Positions 54,977-62,098 of a stretch of 64,000 bases of DNA are shown one piece after another. The notes below the pieces were generated by a model, which searched no databases, was not told the DNA's origin, and saw only the letters and a program-made list of their open reading frames with translations. The position numbers and the translations under genes were made by a program. Each line of letters opens with the position of its first letter. Position 1 is the stretch's first letter. The stretch comes from Thermodesulfobacteriota bacterium. GTDB lineage: Bacteria > Desulfobacterota_D > UBA1144 > Nemesobacterales > UBA2774. The DNA is taken from contig DAOKYU010000002.1 in the NCBI GenBank assembly GCA_035325995.1, forward strand, positions 248,001-312,000, given 5' to 3'.

Positions 54977-55552
54977 TTACGGCGTGGAGCTCGGGCAGGA
55001 GTTTACCGGCGACTTCTCGATCTTCAGCTCCTTCATCATGAATTCGCCGTTGTTCTTCGCGTCGCTTAGCAGGGCTCCCGACCAATAGCCAGTCTTGCAC
55101 GTCGCCGTGTCGCAATTGCCGCCGGCGGTCTGCCATTCGCCCGTGCGCACCACGTCACAGACGCAAATCGCTTTCTTGGGATTGGCCGGATCGACGGTGC
55201 AGATCTTGTTGAGGCATTGCGCCCAGGGCGTGCCGCTCTCGCACTTCATTGCCTTCATGCCTTGCTCGAACTGCGTTAGCATGAACTGGGAATACACGGT
55301 GCGAACGCCGTCGGCGTTGGAGCTTGGTTTGACTGTGTCGCACTCGACGGTGGCGAGGTTCGGACCCTCCTGCACGTCGCAGACGCAGATTGCGGCCTTC
55401 GGGTTGCCCGGCTGCGGGATGCAGGGCGCCGACGTGCAGAGCGCGAATTGCTGGTTGCAAAGATAATTCTTCGCCGCCGCCGGCTGCGCGCCGCCGAAAG
55501 CGGCGACCATGACGGCAGCCGCGAGCCCGACCCACGACATCACTAATCTCAT
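54977..55552 (-). CDS. secreted Cys-rich protein with duplicated CVCDV motif
   Basis: 191 residues from ATG 55552, with AGGGGG upstream; the frame is open to 55711. A signal peptide (LAAAVMVAAFGGAQPAAA) precedes a mature part with two repeats: CIPQPGNPKAAICVCDV...CDT and CTVDPANPKKAICVCDV...CDT. Many cysteines suggest disulfides. I believe such proteins are typical of Rhizobiales-type alphaproteobacteria, which agrees with the different codon use here. Function unknown. Confidence 0.8.
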   Translation of the reverse strand: MRLVMSWVGLAAAVMVAAFGGAQPAAAKNYLCNQQFALCTSAPCIPQPGNPKAAICVCDVQEGPNLATVECDTVKPSSNADGVRTVYSQFMLTQFEQGMKAMKCESGTPWAQCLNKICTVDPANPKKAICVCDVVRTGEWQTAGGNCDTATCKTGYWSGALLSDAKNNGEFMMKELKIEKSPVNSCPSSTP

Positions 55553-55622
55553 GAAAGCCCCCTGCGCGATACATCTTCTTGTTTTCCGTCGTATCACCGG
55601 TCGTTTCTCTATTGTGCCCGCC

Positions 55623-55646
55623 CGCGAGCTAAATCGCGAGCTAAAT
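55623..55646. repeat. tandem direct repeat (2 x CGCGAGCTAAAT)
   Basis: Two perfect 12-base copies. They cover the predicted transcription start of the Cys-rich gene, just past its -10, so they could be an operator. Confidence 0.5.
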
Positions 55647-55672
55647 ATAGGCTTGGAAATGACGAGTGTCAA
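55644..55672 (-). promoter_or_regulatory. sigma70-type promoter of the Cys-rich secreted protein gene
   Basis: On the minus strand TTGACA (plus 55667-55672), a 17-base spacer, and TATATT (plus 55644-55649). Among the best matches in the window. Confidence 0.72.
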
Positions 55673-56152
55673 GCGATTGGCGATCCTCAGGTCCGACCAT
55701 TCGGAACCCATGTTTAACTCGGAGTATTTACGGCTTATGGCTTAAGCTCGCGGGAGACTCTGTCGCGGTGGTCGATCCTGCGAATTGACCCTCCCTTCCT
55801 GTATGCCCCGCACGCGGCCGTCCGCCCCTTTTAAAGAATCCTGAAAGGATGGCGAAGGTCAGAATCAATAACAGGGGCTTGCAGACCGTGGTCAGGCGGC
55901 CGCGCGAGACTGTTGATATAAGTTTGTACGGTCTCAACTAATCCTCCTTTAAAAAACCCGGTAATAAATATGATGCCCGGATTCTGCAAAGCTGAATCCG
56001 GTAAAGGGTTCTTTTATATAAATGAGAGTATAAAATTAAATATCGGCGTGTATGTCAATGCACGGCGGGTCGGGATTTATATTAAGGCATTATTAACAGC
56101 GGCTTAAAAACAGGTACAATAGTAAAATAAGGGTCTGGGAAGCGCATGCGCA
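55673..56152. other. AT-rich intergenic region upstream of the glyoxylate fusion gene
   Basis: No gene is supported over about 480 bases. Composition shifts from GC-rich to AT-rich near 55920. It may include the second border of the transferred segment, but I see no repeat or tRNA that would mark an attachment site. Confidence 0.4.
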
Positions 56153-56184
56153 TTGCAAAGGGGTTTCATTGTGCAGTGCACAAT
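56152..56184. promoter_or_regulatory. candidate operators upstream of the glyoxylate fusion gene
   Basis: ATTGCAAAG (56152-56160) recurs at 56312-56320. ATTGTGCA-G-TGCACAAT (56168-56184) is a perfect 17-base palindrome. TTTGCAAA-like sites are known targets of RamB/MccR-type regulators of glyoxylate and methylcitrate genes; the match here is partial. Confidence 0.4.
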
Positions 56185-56265
56185 AAACTGGTACTATCGT
56201 CTAATCAGCAAAGTTTCCGTATTTATAAAATATCTAATAAATACGGCCTAGTTCCCTTGTTTTAG

Positions 56266-56293
56266 TTGATTTGTGAGGTTCTTGTATTATAAT
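56266..56293 (+). promoter_or_regulatory. promoter candidate of the malate synthase-isocitrate lyase gene
   Basis: TTGATT (56266-56271), 16 bases, TATAAT (56288-56293). The -10 is perfect. The predicted leader is about 50 bases and holds the second ATTGCAAAG. Confidence 0.6.
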
Positions 56294-56352
56294 GGTTTCC
56301 TCTTTTCAGATATTGCAAAGCAAAAAAACGCCAACTCAAGGAGAAGGAGAGT

Positions 56353-59300
56353 ATGAGTACCGTTCATAATATTACCAAACAGCCTTACAGGAATACCCCG
56401 GGTCCGAGGGGGCTCCAGGTGAGAGATAATCTGGAGATAGAATACGCGGACGTCTATACCCCGGAAGTGCTCGAAGCCTTAAAAGCCCTTTCCGTTTTCA
56501 ACAAAGACCAGAAGCTCCTTATGGAAAAGAGGTATTCCAGAAGGGCCCAGAGATTCCGCAACAGGGAGCGCATCCGCTTCCTCAACCCCAACGACTTCAT
56601 TCCCCGCACAAATATTAAGGTACAGGACGCCAGAGACGGCAAGTTCGTAGGCTCGGACATCCCACACGATCTCCAGAGACAGTGGATACAGGGAACCGGC
56701 CCCGCGGCGAGGCCCAACTCCAGCGTGGACAAGAGCATCCGTAACGTGGCTTACGCTCTTCTCTCCGGAGCGGACGGCTGGATGTTCGACGGCGAGGACG
56801 CCCTCGGACAGGTGGGCACCATGTCCCTCGACAATCAGAGGAACCTCAAGCTGGCAATCAGAAAAGACCCGATTTTCATGAATACGGCCGAGCAGGTCTC
56901 GCGCGAAATGAACGAATGGGCCAAGGGCTTCTTCGGGCGCGAGATAATCACCGACTGGAGAAAGCAGCTCGACTTCACGACCAAGATCTTCCGCGCACGC
57001 GGGCTTCACCTCGACGACAGGCACGTAAGGGACGAGAACGGCGTTGCCCTTTCGGCCTCGATAGTCGACACGGTCCTCTACGTAGTAAACAACTACCAGG
57101 AGCTCCAGGCCGCGGGCTCTTCCATAGTCCTCTACCTGCCGAAGATACAGACGGCCGAAGAGGCGGCTTTCTGGAACGAGCTCCTTACGGCCCTCGAAGA
57201 CCATCTCGGCATCCCCGTGGGCTCCATAAAGGTCTACGTCCTGGTCGAGCAGATCGAGGCCACCTTCCAGCTCATGGAAATCCGCGCCGCTCTCGGCAGG
57301 CACTTCGTCGGCTACAACACCGGCAGGTGGGATTACATCAACAGCGTGTCCGACGCAATGGCGTGGGACCAGTCTTTCATCAACCCCAACATCGAATCCA
57401 TAACAATGACTTACGGCTACATGCGGAACTACGAAGACCGCGTCAGAAGGGCGGTAAACACCCCGGGCGTAAACGGGAACTATGCCCTCTGGCAGGGCGG
57501 CATGGAGCCGAACATCCCCGTCGGGTCCGACAAGGGCGTCAAGGACGGGATGGAAAAGGCGGTAGCCGGAGCGAAAAGGGAACAGAAAGCGGGGGCCAGC
57601 GGAAAGTGGGTCGCCCACTGGAAGATGGTCCACATAGTAAGGCCGGTCTGGGAAGAGGCCGGCGAGGAAAACCAGGCGGGGAGGAAATTCCCGCCGCTCA
57701 CCTATACCGACGAGGACGCGGACGGGCTTACGCTTTTAGAGCCCGCGCCGAGGACAATAAGAGGCGCGAGGAACCTGATAAGCGTAGCCCTTCAGTACGG
57801 TAACGCGTTCGGCCAGGGGTTCCAGGCCGCGGCGTTAAAGCCGGCGGACTTCTTCGAGAACGACGACATCCTCTATCTCATGGAAGACGCCGCCACGGGA
57901 GAAATCAGGCTCAGCATCCTCTGGGAGTGGGTCGATAAGGGGGCCGAGCTCACCGAAGACGACAAGGAAACGGGGGCCAAGTCCGGCGACACGTTCACGA
58001 GGGAGCTCTTCGAGCGCCTCCTCGCCGAGGAATACTCCAAGCTCTTAAAGGCGAAGGACAAGGACGTTTACGACTACTCCAAGCCGACGACGCTCCCGAT
58101 TGCGAGGGAAATCGTCGAAGCCTACGTCCTCGACAACGTAAAGACCCCGTGGTACATCGACCTTCTCAACATCAACCTCAACAACCACGACCTTCCGACC
58201 GCGAAGCTCAGGATAAAACAGTACAAGGACGCATTCAAAAAAGACGGCACGAGGATAACTGAAAACCTCGACTTCCCGTCCGATACCAGGAACGACAACT
58301 TCCTCGAAGACGAGCTCGACTCGTTCGAAAGGGAAGTCCAGGAAACCAAGGAGTGGTTCGCCTCCCCGAGGTTCAAGGGAATAAGGCGGCTCTACTCGGC
58401 CCGCCAGGTCGTCCAGCAGAGGGGTACGCTCGAGCAGGACTACACCGTGGCCAGGGTATACTCCGAGCAATTCTACAACAGGCTCCGCGAGCTTTTCGCC
58501 AAGGGCGAGCAGATAACGACCTTCGGCCCCTATTCGCCGGGCCAGATAGTGACGATGAAACGCATCGGCATCGAGGGCATATATCTCGGCGGCTGGGCGA
58601 CCTCCGCGAAGGGGTCTACCGACGAGGATCCGGGTCCCGACCTTGCCAGCTATCCGCTGAGCCAGGTGCCCGACGAGGCCGCCGGTCTCGTGCGCGCCCT
58701 CCTTACGGCCGACAAGAACCAGACGTTCCTCCGCTCAAGGATGTCCGAAAAAGAGCGTAAGTCCACCCCCAAGGTCGACTACAGGCCGTTCATCATCGCC
58801 GACGCCGACACGGGCCACGGCGGCGACGCCCACGTGCGTAACCTCATAAAGAGGTTCGTCGAGGCCGGCGTCACGGGTTACCACATCGAAGACCAGAAGC
58901 CCGGGACGAAGAAGTGCGGACACCAGGGCGGCAAGGTGCTGGTTCCGGTAGACGAGCAGATAAAAAGGCTCGTCGCCGCGAGGTTCCAGCTCGACATCAT
59001 GAAAGTGCCGGGAATCATAGTCGCGAGGACGGACGCCGAGGCGGCGAACCTTCTCGACGGCAGGGGCGACGAGCGCGACCATCCGTTCATACTCGGCGTC
59101 ACCAACACCTCTATCCCGGGATACAAGATCTGCTATCTCGCAATTCTGAAGAGATTCTTCGACAAGGGAATTACTGACGTAAACGGCTTTATGCTCTACC
59201 AGATATCGGACGACGAATACGAAGAGGCTTACCAGTGGTTCGACAAGGTCGGGCTCACGCCGATAATCGACAAGAGCATCCAGGCCTTAAAAGAAGGGAA

Positions 59301-60597
59301 AGAAAGAAGCATCACGAAGCCGCTCGACAACGCCGCAACGAAGTTCGTCGAGACATGGGAGGTCGAGGCCGGCCTCATGACCTACGCCCAGGCCGTCGCC
59401 GAGCAGATGGAGTTCGCGATAGAAGAGGGCAGGACGCTCGACATGACGATCGAAGAGTGGTTCGATTTCGCGAAGCACTCCTCCTACCAGCACGCCAGGG
59501 AGCGCGCAAAGCTCATGGGCATCGACGCCTTGTGGGACTGCGAGCTTTCGAGGACGCCCGAGGGCTACTACCAGGTAAAGGGAGGCATCGAGTACGCGAT
59601 AGCCAAGTCGCTGGCGGTCGCACCCTACGCCGACCTCATCTGGATGGAGACGAAAACGGCCAACTACGAAGAGGCCAGGGAATTCGCGGAGGCAATACAC
59701 GACGAATATCCGGACAAGATGCTGGCCTACAACCTCTCCCCGTCGTTCAACTGGGATACGACAGGAATGACGGAAGACCAGATGAGGGAGTTCCCGAAGG
59801 AAATCGGAAAGCTCGGCTTCGTCTTCGACTTCATCACCTATGGCGGACACCAGATAGACGGTCTCGCGGCCGAAGAGTTCGCTACGGCCCTGAAGCAGGA
59901 CGGCATGCTGGCGCTCGCGAGGCTCCAGAGGAAGCTCCGGCTCATCGACTCCCCGTACAGGACCCCGCAGACACTCGTCGGCGGCCCGAGGCTCGACGGC
60001 GCGCTCGCCGCATCGTCCGGCCGTACGGCTACGACGGTCGCCATGGGCAAGGGCTCTACCCAGGTGCAGCACCTGGTCGAGACGGAAGTCCCGCCGAGAA
60101 TCCTCGAAGACTGGCTCGAGCTCTGGTCCGAGCATTACGGCATACCGGGCAAGCTTACTGTAAAACTGAGGCCGCACACCGCGGGCTCCGAGCTCCTCGA
60201 GCTTTCGGTCCTCGACGACATGAAGAACAAGCTCGCGAACGTCATATTCTCGTCGATTCACGACCGCTGGGGCAACAACTTCATCTCCGTCCGCGATCAG
60301 AACACGTTCGACGACAAGCTTCGCCAGAAGAGGCTCATGGCCCTCATCCATCTGTTCCTCATTCACAGGTACAAGGGAGGAACGGTACACTACGTCAGCC
60401 CGACAGACGATAACCAGAAACAGGCCCAGGGCATGAAGGCCCTCGGTATCTACGACGAGGTAAACACCGAAGTCGGCCACATCATCGTCGCCCGCGTCAA
60501 CACCGACCGTGTAAAAGAGCTTATAAGCTCCGACCTCACAGAGCTCAAGAACTTCATAGCCAAGAGGTCCGCCAAGGGGCGTGGAAAAAAGAAGTAA
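56353..60597 (+). CDS. bifunctional malate synthase A - isocitrate lyase (ICL2 type) fusion
   Basis: A single 1414-residue frame, AAGGAG before ATG. Residues 1 to about 600 are malate synthase A: catalytic Arg in RARGLH (214-219), VEQIEATFQLMEI with the metal-binding Glu, GRWDYI (324-329), and the general-base Asp in MEDAATGEI (510-518). From 658 the sequence follows the long ICL2 class of Mycobacterium almost end to end: SARQVVQQRGT, YLGGWATSAKGS, ADADTGHGG, catalytic Cys855 in KKCGHQGGK (853 on), SPSFNWDTTGMT. The C-terminal domain (about 1250-1414), which in mycobacterial ICL2 binds acetyl-CoA and activates the enzyme, is retained. Thus isocitrate would be cleaved to succinate and glyoxylate, and glyoxylate condensed with acetyl-CoA to malate, by one chain. 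Both halves look catalytically intact. Confidence 0.95.
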   Translation: MSTVHNITKQPYRNTPGPRGLQVRDNLEIEYADVYTPEVLEALKALSVFNKDQKLLMEKRYSRRAQRFRNRERIRFLNPNDFIPRTNIKVQDARDGKFVGSDIPHDLQRQWIQGTGPAARPNSSVDKSIRNVAYALLSGADGWMFDGEDALGQVGTMSLDNQRNLKLAIRKDPIFMNTAEQVSREMNEWAKGFFGREIITDWRKQLDFTTKIFRARGLHLDDRHVRDENGVALSASIVDTVLYVVNNYQELQAAGSSIVLYLPKIQTAEEAAFWNELLTALEDHLGIPVGSIKVYVLVEQIEATFQLMEIRAALGRHFVGYNTGRWDYINSVSDAMAWDQSFINPNIESITMTYGYMRNYEDRVRRAVNTPGVNGNYALWQGGMEPNIPVGSDKGVKDGMEKAVAGAKREQKAGASGKWVAHWKMVHIVRPVWEEAGEENQAGRKFPPLTYTDEDADGLTLLEPAPRTIRGARNLISVALQYGNAFGQGFQAAALKPADFFENDDILYLMEDAATGEIRLSILWEWVDKGAELTEDDKETGAKSGDTFTRELFERLLAEEYSKLLKAKDKDVYDYSKPTTLPIAREIVEAYVLDNVKTPWYIDLLNINLNNHDLPTAKLRIKQYKDAFKKDGTRITENLDFPSDTRNDNFLEDELDSFEREVQETKEWFASPRFKGIRRLYSARQVVQQRGTLEQDYTVARVYSEQFYNRLRELFAKGEQITTFGPYSPGQIVTMKRIGIEGIYLGGWATSAKGSTDEDPGPDLASYPLSQVPDEAAGLVRALLTADKNQTFLRSRMSEKERKSTPKVDYRPFIIADADTGHGGDAHVRNLIKRFVEAGVTGYHIEDQKPGTKKCGHQGGKVLVPVDEQIKRLVAARFQLDIMKVPGIIVARTDAEAANLLDGRGDERDHPFILGVTNTSIPGYKICYLAILKRFFDKGITDVNGFMLYQISDDEYEEAYQWFDKVGLTPIIDKSIQALKEGKERSITKPLDNAATKFVETWEVEAGLMTYAQAVAEQMEFAIEEGRTLDMTIEEWFDFAKHSSYQHARERAKLMGIDALWDCELSRTPEGYYQVKGGIEYAIAKSLAVAPYADLIWMETKTANYEEAREFAEAIHDEYPDKMLAYNLSPSFNWDTTGMTEDQMREFPKEIGKLGFVFDFITYGGHQIDGLAAEEFATALKQDGMLALARLQRKLRLIDSPYRTPQTLVGGPRLDGALAASSGRTATTVAMGKGSTQVQHLVETEVPPRILEDWLELWSEHYGIPGKLTVKLRPHTAGSELLELSVLDDMKNKLANVIFSSIHDRWGNNFISVRDQNTFDDKLRQKRLMALIHLFLIHRYKGGTVHYVSPTDDNQKQAQGMKALGIYDEVNTEVGHIIVARVNTDRVKELISSDLTELKNFIAKRSAKGRGKKK

Positions 60598-60624
60598 GAT
60601 AGTTTAAGATAAGATAAAAGCCGG

Positions 60625-60651
60625 CGGGGGCGCGCGAAAGCGCGTCCCCCT
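60625..60651 (+). terminator. GC-rich hairpin after the fusion gene
   Basis: GGGGGCGCGC, GAAA loop, GCGCG-T-CCCCC, with one bulged T. There is no T-run, so it is weak as an intrinsic terminator; it may attenuate or stabilise the mRNA ahead of the small gene at 60704. Confidence 0.4.
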
Positions 60652-60703
60652 CGGATTACCGAAACCGCAGTCCCCCAGATCAACGGGCAGGAGGTAATAC
60701 GAC

Positions 60704-60790
60704 ATGGAGCTTCTCCCGCCTTTCCTCTACGCAATAATATTCATAACGTTCGTCGTGCTCATAATCCTCCACTCACGAAACGTCGAATAA
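60704..60790 (+). CDS. 28-residue single-span membrane peptide
   Basis: ATG 60704 to TAA 60790. It reads MELLPPFLYAIIF then ITFVVLIILHSRNVE: a short Pro-containing N-terminus, one membrane helix of about 18 residues and a basic-polar tail. AGGAGGT lies eight bases before the ATG. ATA codons for Ile fit the host. Size and plan recall small regulatory or accessory membrane peptides. It follows the fusion gene by 106 bases on the same strand. Confidence 0.55.
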   Translation: MELLPPFLYAIIFITFVVLIILHSRNVE

Positions 60791-60882
60791 TTCCGTCCAA
60801 TCCAGTATGTTATGTGTTGTAAATAAGAACCGGTCTTACTCGGGTCCTGTTAGCTGTATGCCGCAGTGAAGGGTAAGGCGTG

Positions 60883-61794
60883 TCAGGCGCCTCTCGATCT
60901 CCGTCCCTGTCTCTCTCGCGACTTCTTCAAAAGGCTGTTTTCGTACTCTTCGAGACATTCGTCGGAGCAGGTGCCCCGAAAGGCCTCGCTGCAGCCCTCG
61001 CACAGTATGACGAGCTCGTCGCAGGGGATGTTGGCGCAGTTCTGGTAACGGTCGGACGCCCCGCCGCACCTGACGCACGTGGCTATGCAGTCCCCCCCGG
61101 TCTCCACGTCCGATATGAGCCTCTGGTCGAAGACGAAGCACTTCCCCTCCCAAACGGTGTCCGGGTGCTTCTGGCAGAAGTTTATTATGCCGTCCTTCAA
61201 CTGGTAAACGTCCGTAAAGCCCCTTGAAACCATGTACGCCGTCGCCTTCTCGCACCTTATCCCGCCCGTGCAGTATGTGACTATCGTCCTGTCCTTCCGG
61301 TCCTCGAATTCCTCTATGGCTTCCGGGAATTCGCGGAACGAATCTATGTCCAGCGTAACGGCGTTTTTGAACTTCCCGACGTCCGATTCGTACTTGTTCC
61401 GCGTGTCCACGATAATGAAGTCCCTCCCGCTCGAATACATATCCAGGAGCCCTTCGGGGGATATGTATTTGCCGGTTTTCGACATGTCGAGCTCACGCTC
61501 CATGCGGATTATCTCCTTCTTCTTCCTGACGATGAGCTTCCTGAAGGGGTGGAACGAGGAAAGCTCCTCCTTGAATGTGACGTCCTCGAACCCGGGTATA
61601 GAATTTAAATGGCGCTTGTAAGACTCGATGTTGTCCTTCGGGCCCGAGAGGGAGCCGTTTATGCCTTCTTTTGCGACGAGAATCTTCCCCAATAGCCCCT
61701 CACCGCCGCAAAATTCCCTTTCGGCCGCCACGAAGGCTTCGGGATCTTCGATGTTCGCGAACTTGTAGAACAGTATTACGTGTACGTTTTCCAT
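60883..61794 (-). CDS. trhO: tRNA uridine(34) hydroxylase, TrhO (UPF0176 rhodanese)
   Basis: 303 residues. An N-terminal ferredoxin-like domain (VHVILFYKFANIEDPEAF, ILVAKEGINGSLSG) precedes a rhodanese domain with the active Cys175 in CTGGIRCEKATAYM. A Cys-rich C-terminal tail (CVRCGGA, NCANIPC, CEGCSEAFRGTCSDEC) likely binds metal, as in this family. TrhO makes 5-hydroxyuridine at the wobble position of some tRNAs. It is alone on its strand. Confidence 0.93.
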   Translation of the reverse strand: MENVHVILFYKFANIEDPEAFVAAEREFCGGEGLLGKILVAKEGINGSLSGPKDNIESYKRHLNSIPGFEDVTFKEELSSFHPFRKLIVRKKKEIIRMERELDMSKTGKYISPEGLLDMYSSGRDFIIVDTRNKYESDVGKFKNAVTLDIDSFREFPEAIEEFEDRKDRTIVTYCTGGIRCEKATAYMVSRGFTDVYQLKDGIINFCQKHPDTVWEGKCFVFDQRLISDVETGGDCIATCVRCGGASDRYQNCANIPCDELVILCEGCSEAFRGTCSDECLEEYENSLLKKSRERQGRRSRGA

Positions 61795-61904
61795 TGTATT
61801 TAAGGTCTTAGGAGCTGCCCCGCCATTAAATCATAACTGTTTAACAGGGCTAAAATTATAAGTGATTGTAAGGACTTTTCAACTTCTGCGGAATTTTCAG
61901 TCCT
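61795..61904. other. intergenic region upstream of trhO
   Basis: About 110 AT-rich bases must contain the trhO promoter, but I see no convincing hexamer pair. The stretch from the terminator to the phosphoketolase stop (61954-62098) shows no gene either. Confidence 0.4.
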
Positions 61905-61905
61905 T

Positions 61906-61953
61906 AAAAAGAGAGAGAGGGAACACTTAATGCTCGGGAAAGTGTTCCCTCTC
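61906..61953 (-). terminator. terminator of the phosphoketolase gene
   Basis: GAGAGGGAACACTT (61915-61928) and AAGTGTTCCCTCTC (61940-61953) form a perfect 14-pair hairpin; on the minus strand it is followed by TCTC and five Ts (plus 61906-61910). Confidence 0.8.
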
Positions 61954-62098
61954 TTCTTAAAGGAGGATGGAGGATGAATTTAAGTGCGTTACTTAATCTT
62001 AGTAATTAATATAAAGTATCCCGCTTAAAATGTCAAGTGCTATTTTCACGCGTGACCCGGAACAATGCAAACCGCCTCGCTCCCTGGGCCGGGCAGGC

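Noticed and set aside
59287..60480. Minus-strand open frame under the isocitrate lyase half
   Set aside because: Antisense shadow of a highly conserved enzyme; no ribosome site and no motif.
56353..60597. Fusion of the two shunt enzymes as an assembly artefact
   Set aside because: The frame is continuous, the pre-catalytic N-terminal segment of ICL2 is intact from residue 658, and codon use does not change at the junction; read support is still worth checking.
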